Of a stretch of 64,000 bases of DNA, positions 11,861 to 25,463 are shown one piece after another (the stretch's first letter is position 1; every line of letters begins with the position of its first letter). Source of the stretch: Lobosporangium transversale (lineage: Eukaryota; Mortierellomycota; Mortierellomycetes; Mortierellales; Mortierellaceae); the NCBI RefSeq assembly GCF_002105155.1, contig NW_019029013.1, forward strand, positions 124,001-188,000, given 5' to 3'. The notes under the pieces are model-generated. The model was not told where the DNA came from, made no database searches, and was given only the letters and a program-made list of their open reading frames with translations. A program made the translations under genes and the position numbers.

Positions 11861-12922
11861 TGTGTGCGCGGGCGTTTGCAAGGCCATGGGGCCTGACCAA
11901 TGGAGCACGATTTGCCAGACCACCTCCACGTGGTGTGCTCCGGACAACATCTTGGTAGAGTGTTTTTTGATGATAAAAAAAAAGACATCCCAAGGTGGCT
12001 AAGAGTCTGGCCTTTTGTAGCTCGGGATATAGCCAGATAAGCTAGATAGCCAGCTAACTAAATAAAAATAAAAAATAAAAAGTAATAAAATTAAAGTAAA
12101 ATAAAAAGACAGGTTGGTTTAGTGGCGCCTCTGCAAATGTACCCTCCGGCAAGTGCAGGATTGAAGGCATGTCATTGAGTGGTACAGTTTAGGGGTTGTT
12201 CCTCTGCGGCTTGAACGATTTTGACATAAAAAAGAGGCTGTTCTTTTGCAGCGTGTGCAGTTTTGAAAAATGTCAGTAACTATTTACTCTTATGGAGCTA
12301 TAAAGGGATGCTGAAGACTTGACAATCCCAGCTTAAACATTACAATATTACACAGATAATGCTGGTTAGCTGATATTGAATGGATGCAAAAAAAGGAAAA
12401 AATTAAGTGTGTTCGTTTATTAAAATTGATTAAATTGAATTAGAAAAAAGTTTACGAAACCAGACGATCGGACATGATTGGCTAGAATCTGTCGCGCTTT
12501 TGTGATAAGGTTATGTGACTGTGTATTATCGGTTTGTTGATTTTTTTTTTTTTTTTTTTTTTTTTTTCAAGGTTCCTTTTTTCGTTCATGCATGCATTTT
12601 TTCATTTTTTCATTTTTTCATTTATTCACATTAATTGTTAATGTCACTGTGCGCGTCTCCTTGATACTATTTTCACTCTTATTTTAGGTAAAGACTTGTC
12701 ATGTTCACAGTTGTATTCTTCTTGTTGATAGTTGTTTGCTCACACTTATTCTCTTCGCTCCTTATCGTCCTTTTCAACTTCTCACAGCGACAGTACCTTT
12801 TACTTATACTTTCCCTTTCACCAACCAACCGACCAACCATCAACAAAAACTTTATAGTGTAAAGAATAATACTACTTCACGTTGACTACATTCAATTGCA
12901 TTTGGATAATCCTCTGAGAACT
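11861..12922. other. Intergenic DNA before the PHD-finger gene
   Basis: The first 150 bp are GC-rich (palindromic CCACGTGG-type words near 11930), then composition falls back to AT-rich with an A/T-rich block at 12060-12110. A T run of about 27 nt lies at 12541-12567 with a triple TTTTTTCAT repeat just after it. The last 200 bp (pyrimidine-rich, with CCAACCGACCAACC words) probably hold the promoter and leader of the PHD-finger gene. No coding region is supported. Confidence 0.5.
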
Positions 12923-15900
12923 ATGTCGGGTTCAGACTCTGGATCCTCCGATCTTTCAGAAGCCTCGTCCCTGTCGTCCGACAATTCCAGCGGATCTGAG
13001 GCTGACGTGCCGTGGGGTAAGAAGCCGCAGTCAGTCGCAACAGGGACACGGCCCTCACCATTAAACTATCATAAGCGGTCACAGCAGAACAAGAATCAAT
13101 CACAAATCCCTTCATCTTCATTATCACCACGACTACCACTGCCACGTTCAATTACTCGTCCAACAGCACACGATACCTATGCCTCTCTTCCTTCTTCCTC
13201 TTCACCCTTTGGTACATCTGAGTCTGAAAATGCTTCGGATTCGGATGAAGATTCGACAGACCAAGATCAGGCTGCTGTGCACATACAAAAGAAGGGAGCT
13301 AAAGGAACAGGGACTGCAGCCATGGATGCCAAGGCTCCTATCTCTCTCTCGGCCTCACAACCAGTCTACTCAAAAGAGATCATGGAGGGGACTATCCTAC
13401 TTTCGCCCACGAACACAAAGCATAGCAACCATTATTCCAGTAGCTTGGCCTCTAGCCGAGAGAGAGGACGTGGTCGAGGAAGAGCTCCATTGACTGGCCA
13501 TGGAGCTCGCAAATACGACCCAGCAGGTGCCACTGTCATTGACTTTGACGATCCTTCATCAGTATCACTCAGTGACGGAGCCAGTGCTGTTACACATACC
13601 CACGCCCAAACTCTAGCCACAACATCACCTTTAGCAAATAATACTATTACATCTACATCTTCTATGAGCAATATCCCTTCTAATGACCCTGCTGTACGCA
13701 AGAAGAAGTCGAAAGACACCACTGCTGCAGATCGTTCCAAATCAAAAACCTCGATGACTACTAATGGAACCAAGAAGTCTGGTCGCCGGAAAGTAGGCAG
13801 GCCAAAGACAGTGTCTAAAGACGTTTACTGTATATGTCGGGAGCCTTATGATGGTGTTGAGTTCATGGTCGCCTGCGATCGTTGTGAAGGTGAATATAGA
13901 AAAAAAAACGCTTTTGAGAAGGAAACAGAGCACTGATCTGATCGGATACATAAGCACTAGCCTTTTTAATCTTCGCATTATTACTAAAACTGATTCTCGT
14001 TTTATTGTCCATTTTGCATTTAGAGTGGTTCCATGGCCGGTGTATCGGAATGAGGCCTCAGGACGTGAAAAAGAGCACTCATTATTATTGCGATACTTGT
14101 CAGCGCATACGGAGAATGTTTGGAGTCACAAATGTAACTGGAGAGCCCGCGAAAAGTACAAAAAGCAAAACAGCATCCAAAAAGGACACTGAAAAAGAAA
14201 AGCGTTCTAGGAAGCAGGATGTTTACGAAACCTCATCAGCCTCAAATATACATCATCAGACATTGTCACCATTGAAGATTAAGACGAAATCAACCTCTAA
14301 TGTTATCTCATCGCAAAATACAACTATGACAAATAATAGCGCCCAAGCAATCAACAAGAGTGCTATGACCTTACCTTTTCAGCAGCAGGCGCCTCAAGGT
14401 TTAACCTATGCTAGATCTCTGCCCTCAAATACGAATTATTTTCATTCTCCTAAAGGGCCAAACCAAAGGCCTAATGTAGTACAGCAGAATACTCATATGA
14501 CGCATTATAATACCCTCACTGTGAGACTATCCCATACCCAGCCTTCTTATAACACTATTAATTCCCTTGGTATGTCGGAGGCTTTATACATGTTAGTATA
14601 TGATATTAAAGAGAAGAGTTATATAATGAAATTAACAAAAAGTGGGATACATTTTTTTATAGAACGAATCTCGCAAGATGATGAAGATGAGGACGTATGT
14701 CCAGTCTGCGATTTTGAATGTACATGCAACAACGGCAACAGTGGACCAGTTGACAGGACACTACTGGCTCCTTCTCTCCCACGACCACCGCCAGAGCCAG
14801 CACTGGTATCAACAACAATGATGGAAGGCCCTCATTCTGTCACTGCAATTAAAGTCCCTTTTCAACCAAATATTGTATTGAGAACAGGTTCATCAACTCA
14901 TGCACAGTCAGATCATCTCAATGAAGAGCATCGTTCTTCGTTTATGAACGCTGAGAAACGTCCTGTTATCAAGATGGGAAACCAGCATCCTGATGTTGAT
15001 ATTGATATTGATGTCGATGTCACATCAGACGAAGAATCTTTCCGTACCTCTGCCAAAAACCCGATGTCGGCTACTAGCATCCCTCCCTTCGCCAAGAGGC
15101 GTTTGTCGGTCACGCGACGTGGGGGTAAAGGCGTTGGAAAGTCCTCCTATCCGATGCATGCAGCCAGAGATCAATATACTTCTCATAATAGGCGCGGCAA
15201 AGGTTTGAAAGGCGGGAAAAGCGCAGATGTCATGCACCTTTACTACCAGACGATGTCAGGTTCGGACTCTGACATCTCGGGTGAATACAATGAAGCTGAG
15301 GATAGCAAGCACTTCCATGTACCTACAGATCGGAACATTATTCGAGTGCGTGCACGATACGAGAGCGACGATGATGATAGCGTAGATCAAGGAGAAGAAG
15401 ACGAAGAGAGTATGGATGAGGTTCTATCATTAAGCTCAGTTAATTCATTGACTGATTTTGATGAGAATGATGCTACCCAGGCCGTTATTGTGCCGAAAAA
15501 GATGGCAGGCAGGTTCATAGAAGGACAAGCCAGCAGAATGTCATTTCCGCAACCTGCGTATTCTAAAATGGATACGGATGAAGGCCATACATCGGGCACA
15601 AGCGAGCGGACGGTTATGGTCAGTAAGCGTGGCCCAGGCAGACCCAGGAAAAGGAAGAACAAGGATCCGCTTATTGTCAGCCGAGAGGATGAAATGACGC
15701 TCTATACTCCAGCTGTTGCTTCACGGAAACCAAAGATAGGCTCGAACAAGCCAACCCGCGCTTCAAACAAATATATGGCTCGAACTGATCAGACGTCATC
15801 TGTTTCACATGACCCCAATGTAAACCAGGATGGGGTAGTGCTGGATGCTCTTGAAAATGATAATGCAGGTGATGAGCAACAGATACCTACTACTGCTGCT

Positions 15901-18900
15901 ACTGCAGTTCGGAGTGAGGCTCTTTCGGAATCGTTCAGTGAGAGTGATCTATTCGGAGACAGTGACCTGAGTGATGAGTTAAGTGGAGATTTAAGCGATA
16001 TCATGAGCGATGATTTTGACGACTTGTCGGAGGATGGTCTTGATTTTAATAGTAGCGATGAGGACGATGACGCAAGTAGTACTAGTAGTCCTCGTGAATT
16101 CAACTATTCGGACATGGAAGAGCAAGATGAGTCTTTAGTCGATTCAGATTCATCCATCAACTCTGTGGTCACAGATAGCTCAGACTCTTCAGATGTTAGC
16201 ACGGATTCTGAGAACGTTGGGGACACCTCTGACTCCGAGGACGAAGTAATTGAGTTTGACCAGAATGGTTCACAAGAGCCAATTGATGAGGAAGAATTGA
16301 TGCTTTTGGCGGAGCAGGAGCGTATTTATCTTGCCAAGGCGTATGGTCTGCTCGATATCTTAAGTGATGAAGACTCAGATCCCGACCGAAACCCATTCGA
16401 AAGTTCCGAGGATGATAATAACGAGGATGATGAGCGTGACTTTATTGATGAAGATGAGTATTACTCAGATGATTATGAGGAGGACGATTACTATGAAGAA
16501 GACGAATACAATGAAATCGACGAGCAGGAGATCCTTGCACGCTTAAAGGGCATTCAATCAGATATACAAACGCTTATGACGATCCCTGCAGAGCAGCAGG
16601 AGCAGCTGCTACTACTACAACACTATGGGGAGACCCATCGTCAGCAGCAGGAGCAGCTCCAACTGCAACAGCAAGGACTACCATCTCAATCACACCAGCA
16701 GGAAAAGGAGAAGGAGCAGGAGCAGGACCAACCGTACCAGCTGCAACAACAGAATCAGCTGCAAGCATCCACAATAGACCAGCCTAATATTGACACTCAG
16801 ATTCCTGATTTATTGACAGGCGCCGAACTCCTCCCTACATTTGATATGTCGAGCGTACCAGATCTTGACGCTGTATCAGAACAGCTTGCAGCATCGCTGG
16901 CTAACAGCATTGCTATGAGCATGGCAGCCAAGAAGAATGGCTCATTATTTTCAGACCCAGTGCCAGATGATGGGGATGAGGATATGATAGCGCAAAGGAC
17001 AACAGCGATAGTAACAGCAGATATGGAAAACACTCTTCCCGGTCCTAATGTGTCCCCAATTTCCGCATTCTCTCCAGAGTCTTCAGGCGATACAGCATGG
17101 GCCTCAGCTGCAACAACAGCTGTTGCTCCTTCCCTACCCTCGAGCCTTAGTCCCTCATCTTCCAGTCTTGCATCAATTCATACGATCGCCAACACTCCTA
17201 CACCCGCAAGAATAACAACCACAGAAGCCACCCTATCTCCGCTACTACATACTGAGACCGAAACCCATAAAAATTCACATGTAGATTCATCCGTAGGTTC
17301 GTCGACAAGCACACTATCGCCATCAGCATTGTTTGACAGCAATTTTAAAGCTCAGGAACCTTTGTCGAATGTTAATGGACAGCCTATACAATCCGTGTTA
17401 TCAGAGACCACTTATAGAGTGGTGACGGATCTCGAGCTTTCCATGCTAAACCACCAGTCCAAAGACCAAATCGGAAAAGGTTTTGAGAAGGATGCTCGGA
17501 AGGCATTGATCACACCTATTACCAAAAATGTACACGAAGAGGATGATTTTGGGCTTGTCAGAAGCGAAACCAATCCCTTGGACACAATGTCTGTAGATAC
17601 CCCTAATAATGATCCCAGGAAGCGTAAGGATGATGGTGTGAAGATCAAGGAGGTATGTAATGTGTTTGCATCATTGAAGACAACTATTGGTCACATAAAA
17701 AAGGAAAAAGTTACTAATTGCATGTTGTCTGTTACTTTTTTTTTTGCAAACATTCCAAAGGAGACGCCATATCAAGCAAAGAGGAGGCGCCTGTCGACTA
17801 TTAGCTCTAAAAGCAATTCAGCAATGGATGAAAAGGATTCAATTTCAATACCAGGAAGTGAGCTATCTCTTCATTCTAGTTCAATCAGCGTTTCATCACC
17901 ATCCGAGTCCATACCAGTACCATCATTGCTCGAACCTCTACCCTCATTCGGTACTCATGCCTTTAATAATCATACAACACCCTCACTTATCGCGAGATCT
18001 ATATCTGAGCTTGCTCCGGCGGTAGTGGCCATATCAACAGTGGCTTATGAATTTTCCAAGGCAGCCATGCCATTCATAGATCTATCTGATAAGATTCCCA
18101 TGCCTTCGACTACGCTTCCGAAGCCTGGAGTAAACCCGAACCCCTATCAACAGCAACAGCAAGGATCCTCAGTTCGTACGCGCAAGTATAGCATCTCTAA
18201 GTCTAAGGAGGCAAAGCCATCAACTGTCGAAGTTATACCAATGGATGATCTACTGGATACTTCTGCATTGTATGATCGATCATCCTCTAGGTCTCCATCT
18301 CCAGAACATACGGGGGGAACTATGGATGAAAGTGGTGCTGATAAAGAGACTGAAAGAGAGAAGGCGTTACTCAAGGATCTGCACCGGTGGGAACGTGTAC
18401 CTATTGGTATGTTCAGACGAAGTCGCTTGCCTAGTTTGCCTCATGTAGGATTGCAGCTACAGGGAGCTCTTAAGTCTGGAAACGCAACGACCATGCCAGC
18501 AACCTTGCTAGCTGATCATCAACAACATCAGCAACAACAGCAACAGTTCTATCAAGAACCGCATTGTCTTCAGAGAAGAGTAACTGGCGGTTTACGGAAG
18601 CATCGTTCTTCATCAGCTTCTTCAGATGTGACTCGATTCATGCAAAGTATGCAAACTATGCAAACTAAATCACGGATCCACAGGACCGTTGGATCTTCTT
18701 CTCCTTCGTCTTCCCTTGCACAGGTGGGCAGGATGGCGCAGGATTCACTTCGTGTCGGTGTTCGGAGGCGACGAGCAAGAAGCAGTCATGGCTCTGACCA
18801 CATACCACGATCAAATCCTCATAGTCTAGGTGTAGACCACATTTCCAAATTAGCGGGGTCAAGGATGAATTTTGACTCACTCCATGGTGTTGTTGTGACT

Positions 18901-19251
18901 GCAGCTACAGGAAATGGTCCAAAAAATCGAAGAAGAGGAGCAGATACAGATGCAGATGCAGGCACAGGTGCAGGCGTAGATACAGATGCGTTGCAAAATC
19001 TGATGACAGATGTATCTCAGCCACCGTCGTCGGCGTGTCCGACGCCTATGCACTCGCCACTATTTAGTGCTGCGACTGCTAGTGAGAGAATTGATCATCA
19101 CAGTTCGGGTGAACCTATAATAGCTAAAAATGGAGTTGTGGATGGTGGCGCGAGCGACGATGTGATTATATCTCATCTAGACTTGGATATTGAGAAGGAA
19201 ATGAGTGGATTCCATGAGAGTCTTCGAGCACAACAACAGCAACAACAATAA
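12923..19251 (+). CDS. Large PHD-finger / AT-hook nuclear protein
   Basis: Likely histone-tail reader in a chromatin complex. Exons 12923-13889, 14024-14569, 14663-17652 and 17761-19251 give 1,997 residues. The start is the first true ATG (MSGSDSGSSD...). A PHD finger spans the first intron: CICREP...CDRCE joined to EWFHGRC...HYYCDTC (about residues 300-345), the Cys4-His-Cys3 pattern of the Spp1/CXXC1 and Set3 type that usually reads methylated H3K4 (family knowledge, not shown here). A GRPK motif precedes it, and a full AT-hook RGPGRPRKRK lies near residue 826. A second short Cys cluster (CPVCDFECTC) begins exon 3. Residues about 930-1125 are extremely acidic and Ser-rich, followed by a Gln-rich stretch and a Ser/basic C-terminus ending in poly-Gln. 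Introns 2 and 3 (93 and 108 bp) are multiples of three and contain no stop, so retention would still give an open protein. Which complex it belongs to is unknown. Confidence 0.85.
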
Positions 19252-20493
19252 CAGCAGGGCAAGGCAGAGGATGCAAGTGGTTGTGGTGATAGATGAGAGG
19301 AGAAAACAAGGAGGAGTTTTTCTTTTTGTTGTTATCTTGTGTGATGTTTTTTTTTTTTTTTTTTTTTTTTTTTTCCTCTCTTTCTATTCATCGTAGTATA
19401 TACGTTATTTTTGTTATTGGCTTCAATTGTACACCACTTGTTATATATGTAATCTAATGACTTCTATAGCATTTTTGTCTGCTTCACACAATCTGTATTA
19501 TATTTTTTCTAGAAAAAAATGAGCATCATGAAATAAATAAAAAAATCCTATATATTCTATTCATGCTTTTTCTTTCTCTATTTGGGCGAAGCATCATTTG
19601 TTGGTGTCCAAATGGAGGAGTTGGCTGTATTGTGCCCGGCCTGTGTTTGTGTCTATGTCTGTGTCTGTGTCTGTGTTTGTGGTTTTTTTTTTTGTTGTTT
19701 AGAAAAATAGACAAGATTGCATGAACCTATGTCAACGCCATTGAGTAAATACCACAGCTATTATAGCATAGTTTTATGCTCCATTCAAAAAAGTATGTTC
19801 AGAAGAAGAGTAATAGTATATATTATATACCAATAACAAAAAAGCCATCTATTAATCTCGCTTGAAAATGCCGAAGGAAAGAAGGAAGGAATAGAGATTT
19901 AAAAAAAGGAGGTGCAAGATATGCGTTATTTTTTTTCTTCTCCTTTTCACATTCCTCTCTCCATCACTCCTCGAGGCTTGTGAAAATAACAACAATGATA
20001 ATAAGTGAACCGAGAAAGGTTTTCAATAAAAGCGGGGGAAAAGTTGGATGCGGAACACATCCTATAATATTATATGCCTCAGAAAAGAACAGATAGCATG
20101 TCATCAAGGAGCTAGGGATAGCGATTATTGTTTTATTATTATTATTATTATTGGTAGCAGGAGCTATAGTAATAATAATAGTAGCTTGGAGAATACAGTG
20201 CTTCACCTAGTTGGGTGGTAAAGTAAAAAAGTAAGATGTGGGTATAGAGCGGGGTGTGGATAAAGTACAAACTACGAAGAACAATGAAGTATGCAGAAGT
20301 ATACAATAATGTAGCAAAGGTAAATAAAAAAAAAAAAAAATAAGGTTCGAAAGGCAGAAAAATAGAAGGACTGAGGGACGCGTCCATGAAGAGAGAATAA
20401 TGTGTTCGAGATCCTCCCTCTTCAATTTTTTTTTTCTCGTTCCAGTCAGCTTGGACAACTGGCATGGTGAAGATGACAGAGAGCGCTTTCTTT
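19252..20493. other. Intergenic DNA between convergent genes
   Basis: Contains a 28-nt T run (19347-19374), a GT-rich TGTGTC repeat (about 19642-19681) and an ATT microsatellite (about 20131-20152). Neighbouring genes converge here, so both 3' ends and poly(A) signals lie inside. No gene is supported. Confidence 0.55.
19642..19681. repeat. TGTGTC-type microsatellite
   Basis: Imperfect repeats of TGTCTG and TGTTTG, about six units. Confidence 0.8.
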
Positions 20494-22233
20494 TTACCAG
20501 ACGCGGTCTTCTGTTCCAAAGTAATCAGGGGCTTCATTGTCACCTCCAGCACCACGTCGAACACTGCCTTGGATAAGTTTGGTCTTAACAGTGGCTTGAA
20601 TAGGGTTACGAAGATAACGAACCGTGGGAATATCTCTGAAATCCTGTGCAGTACGGACACCGCCACCATTGCCTCCATCACCGCCAGCCGTTGCGCCACT
20701 ATCAGCTGTAGCGGGCTCCTCACCCTCAGAAGGAATCCCTTTCATGGGTGAGGCGCGGCCGGAGGGGTATAAACCCACGATGTTAAAGTTCATCTCGGAT
20801 GCATCTATAGAGTATCGGCGCATCGACTTGAGCATGCGACGACGGTGAGCATTCTGTTCCAAACGACTGGTACTTTGGTTCTGGCTGTTGAGCATATCCG
20901 ATAACAATGATCGGCGTGGCCCAGGAGCGCCTGGAGTAAGCTGCAAAAAAAAAAAAAAAAAAAAAAAAAAGTTGGATGGAATGTGGTTAGTTGGATCATG
21001 TAAGGAAAAAAAATCTTTAAGCTTATGCATGGAAAAACATAGAAGCGCATGCATGCATGTCATGTTGACAGATGGCATGCTTTTATGCATCAAAAAAGAC
21101 AAGATCACACACACATTCATCCTCCATAAAGAAAAGAAAGAAAGGGATCAGGGGTGGGGAATATGAAAGAATAGAAAGTTCGTCTGCCTATTCTTCTTGG
21201 AGGCTGAATTGTAAATCAAATAACGCAAACGGCTGCCTGCACATATTTTGTTTGTTGTTTGTTTGTGTCGGTTACTGAATTTTCCAATATTGATGACAAT
21301 AACAAATGACAATGAAAATGACGATATGTTTGAGCTCTTTTGCTTCATCACAATAGCAAATGAAAGAGTACATGACACATCGCATCATGTTGACAAAAAA
21401 GAGAGTCCGAAAAAAAATGAGTTGAAGGAATGATTGGAGTTTGCTGTTACCTTGATTTTTCCACCGAGAGAGCCAGCGCCAATGCTGTTTGCGTCATCGG
21501 CATTATCACCAGAACGTTGAGCCATGGAGCCGTTGCTTTCCATCCGAGGGGCTGGGGAGTCTCCATTGGTAGCAATGGTTGTGGTTGTCTCTTCCTCAAT
21601 GGCTCCAACAGGGTATAGGGCAAGGTCATCATGAGAGGTGACGCAGCTGATTGAGCGACGATGGTAGCTTGTTGATCTGCAGAAATAGTCAATCATCCGC
21701 AGAAGCAAAGCATTTTATTTTATTCAAAAAATGGTCATGTTCGAACGAGGTATAGTAGAAGAAAAGGAAAGAGAAAGGTATAAATAGATACAAGATTGTA
21801 AAAAAGGGAAAGATGGTTGAGAATATATGATGATGAGAAACGGATAGAAGAAGGTGCGGATAGGCATTATTTAAATCAAACCATTGTTGTTGTGGACAAG
21901 GACCATTTGGGTATGCAACAGGGCATTGTAGTATGGAGATATAAGGGGCATAGTCCAAAAACATGAGATGTTGTCGGTCGAAGGACACATGGACACCAGA
22001 GAGAACCAAGGCATGACAAATAAATAATAAAAAAATAAGGGGTCGGTTAGTGTTGATGTAATATTCACATTTCTAGGGGAAAGAAAAAAGCAACGACCCC
22101 GTTCTGGACAGATATGCATGCAAGTAGGCGCGTGTGTAAAGAACCGCCACAAAGTTGTTAAAAATCCGACATAAATCAGAATAACATACCCATGACCAGA
22201 TCGGTTGTTTCCTCGGGCGGAGTTGATAAACAT
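20494..22233 (-). CDS. Unrecognised 238-residue protein
   Basis: Three exons on the minus strand, 22233-22190, 21676-21451 and 20940-20494, join in frame to 238 residues. The first donor (GTATG) and the second (GTAAC) are good. The last acceptor follows a 28-nt T tract ending in GCAG. The protein starts MFINSARGNNRSGHG. Its middle is polar and Asp/Asn/Gly-rich, then come a basic segment (RRSLLSDMLNSQ, RRRMLKSMRRYS), a Gly-rich linker, and a more ordered C-terminus (DIPTVRYLRNPIQATVKTK...APDYFGTEDRVW). It has no signal peptide or membrane segment, and Ser/Pro-adjacent basic patches could be phosphorylation sites. No family is recognised. A GTAAAAAG just before the stop is a possible further donor, so the C-terminus might be longer. 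Confidence 0.6.
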
Positions 22234-23023
22234 GTTATTAATTATTAGTGAGAACTAGTGTAAAGATGGTGAAGGGAAAAAGTCCTTGGTATAGAGCGAA
22301 ATTACAAGGATTTAGATGGAGGATAGGAAATAGAATGGTTGGATGGACTGTATTTAATGAGGAGGTAGATGAGTATGAGGAGGGCTGTTCTTTTGCCGTG
22401 TGGGCGTGCGGGGCAATTGATTTATACTGAAGCAATGAGATGTATTTAATACATATAAATTGCCTGTTGAGAGGAGTTGGAAGATCAAGGTTGGAAGAGG
22501 AAGAGGAAGAGAAGAGAAAGTAATAGAAAACACCAAGATATAGAAATCAGATTAATGAAGTATTATGAAAACGATGATTTTTTTTTTTTTTTAAAAAAAA
22601 AAGCCGGGAATGAAGCCTCATTTTATATCTTTTTTTTTCTCCGAGATCTACCCTTGGCCACACAGAGCAATGGTTCGGTACCGAATGGGCTGCTGAGGAT
22701 GGGAGCAACAACCAATAAAGCGGTTGAATCTAAAGATGAGAGACTGAGATGTTGTTGAATCGAACACGATTGAATGAAGAATGAATCGAATGTAAAGAGA
22801 AATAAAAGGATTTGGAGTGGATTGTGGAGGGGTCGGGGAAGAGGGAGTTGGTGTTGTACAAATGCATAATGCATTAGTGTACAATGCAAGGGATTTGAAA
22901 TTTAACGTCTCTGTTGAGACCCTAAAAACAGAACTCCAAAAAAGAATAGAAAAGAGTACTACTAAATAAAAGAAAGTAATAGAATCGCATTTAACAATAA
23001 GGTAGGCCCGATTAGAGTATTAT

Positions 23024-23057
<34 letters not shown>

Positions 23058-24004
23058 CGGAGATGGTGGACAAAATGAGATCGTACTTTTTCTTATTTCA
23101 TTTAATGAACACGGAAGTACCTCATGGTCACCATGTTACTCTCCCATTGTGATTGGTAAAGCGAGTATTGTTACTATTATCCATTTTTATATTTATTTTT
23201 ATATTTTTATTTAACTCATCTCCTTGTCTTTGACAGGATCATTGATCAGGATTAACTTGTCCCTAGAAACATACTGAAAAACGATGAACAATGCATCTTA
23301 TTACTTACCGTTTTCTACCCATAGCGTGTTTGTTCATCCATGGCGGTGTGCGGGAAAGGGGATTACAAAAGAGTCTACAACAAGGACAGGAGCATAAAAA
23401 AAAGGAGGTTGCGTTGCGTTGAAACGCTAGGAGAAAATATACACATTAATATGTCTGCTGTACATGCATTGCATGCTATGCAAGTTGTAAGCCCGATTAT
23501 TTATTTATTACTTCCACAATGTCAAGCTATTGGCGATAATGCGACGCTGATTCCTAATGCTTGAATGGCTTCTTTCTCTTGTGATACCTTTTTTTTATTT
23601 TTTTAATCTTTGTACACGGACAAAGATAGCATTTAGAAGGAGGACGATCTTATTTTTATTTTTATTTTTACTTTACTCAATCCATAGAAATTACGGATCC
23701 AATTGGCACAGTAAGGAAGGGTCCTTTAGTTCAAAAATAAAATAAAAATAAATAGGGACCCAAGTGTTAGTGTTACCAAAAAGACAGGGCCCTGATTCAA
23801 ATGGACACAATTTCAACGGTCCAAGACAGATGTTACAATAGCAACAGTTCATCATTCAACGATTGCATGGTCATTATGCAAACATGCCCGCGCCTTTTTT
23901 TTTTTTTTTTTTTTTTGCGCGCCAAAACGGTTTTTTTGAACACAAGAGGACCAATAAAAACGCAGGCTCTACCATGGATCTCATTTTTTATTTGTTTTTA
24001 TGGC

Positions 24005-24028
24005 TATTCTATTCTATTCTATTCTATT
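24005..24028. repeat. (CTATT)n microsatellite
   Basis: About five consecutive CTATT units. Confidence 0.85.
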
Positions 24029-24441
24029 TTTTTGTCCGCCCGCTGCGCCCTGTTTCATACCCAAAGTTAGGCAATGTATATATCTTGTTTAGTTTATCGA
24101 ATCTCGATTTCTTTCATTCTTGTCTCTATATTTATATGACAGCTCTCATTAGATATTGTTCCCTGGAATCATATCGAAACAATTAAGGAAAAAAGCAAAA
24201 ATAGAACGACCATACGATCAGCTAGCCTTGAGTTCCCCAAGAAATAAGAAAGAGAAAGAGGAATAGTCGGATAGAAATACAGAGACAGGAACGTAGGGAA
24301 GTGAGGTGGGTAGGAGGGCCCTATGGATAAGATAGTCTATAGGCAGCTGTTCATAGTTTACATATTTTCCCTTCCAAACATCGGCAACAAGGTGTTGTCG
24401 CACAAGATCGTAAGGGTTGTGTTTGCATTACGTTTTCTGCG

Positions 24442-24476
<35 letters not shown>

Positions 24477-24723
24477 CGCTCAGGTTTTCTACAGCTCTCT
24501 CGCTCACCCTCGTCCTCATTTGCTTCCTCTTTTCTTCGCTTTTGAGAGCGATTGACGATTTTATTCATTTCTTACTGCTGGTTGACAGCAGGTAAAGATC
24601 TCCTGGAAATGTTTCATCTCCGAGTGTTTTATTTTCAACCGGGCCCTTATTTCTGGTGCTCATTCTTTTTTTTTTTTTTTTTTTTTTTTGGATCATTCTT
24701 TCAATTGATCAAAAGGTTTGTTC

Positions 24724-24750
24724 CTCCATTTGTCCATTTGTCCATTTGTC
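24724..24750. repeat. (TCCATTTG)n repeat
   Basis: Three to four copies of the 8-bp unit TCCATTTG in tandem. Confidence 0.85.
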
Positions 24751-25419
24751 CAGTCTACTAGAACCCTATTCTTTTTCCATATTTTATATGTTTAGAATAC
24801 ATAAATTTTGAATTAACAATGGTCCCGATGAAGCCTATAAAAAATGATTTGGATAACATGTCAGCCAATGGGAGACCTACAATAATGCCATGTCATACAG
24901 AGTCTTCAGCACCTGACACTTGTAGAACCGGAAGGTCCTCAATGAGGTTGCGATACTGCGTAAAAGCACCATATAGTAACGAATTTATGCATCATATTTG
25001 GATCCTCTATTTCTTTTGGCTCCTTTCCCCCTTTTTTAATCGCATAAAAATATGCATCCATGTGGGGGAGGGGGAATCTAAATGTTTGTTTACCTCAGAT
25101 AAGAGGAGGGGACTCAAACGGGCAACCGCGCTTATACCAGCAATGAAAGGGGCTATCTGAGTCCAACGGTCGGTGGTCAATGCAAAAAAAAATTAGTGCA
25201 TCCAATTTTCTTTTACAGTAGCAGTTGTAATATATACATATATATGCCTTGCATGCTATCTCCTTTGATTACTGGCGTTGAAGTCGTAACTTGAAATCGG
25301 AAGTATTGATCCTAACAATGAGCTCAACTGACACTTCCGCCATAAAAGCAAGCAATTGTTATTAGGATAAAAAGACACGGCAGTAACGGTGCGTCTTTGT
25401 TCCAGAAAAAAAATTTCCC

Positions 25420-25420
<1 letters not shown>

Positions 25421-25463
<43 letters not shown>
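25421..25463. repeat. (ATA)n microsatellite
   Basis: About 14 uninterrupted ATA units, the longest trinucleotide array in the window. Confidence 0.95.

Noticed and set aside
12110-12190. tRNA-like words (GGTTTAGTGG then a GGATTGAAGG) suggesting a tRNA or tRNA-derived SINE
   Set aside because: The second box does not match the B-box consensus GGTTCGANTCC, and no acceptor stem or anticodon arm can be folded by eye.
24819-25160. 113-codon plus-strand open frame starting MVPMKPIK
   Set aside because: The first 55 codons look mildly protein-like, but there is no family signature and no exon continuation. The second half turns into AT-rich sequence.
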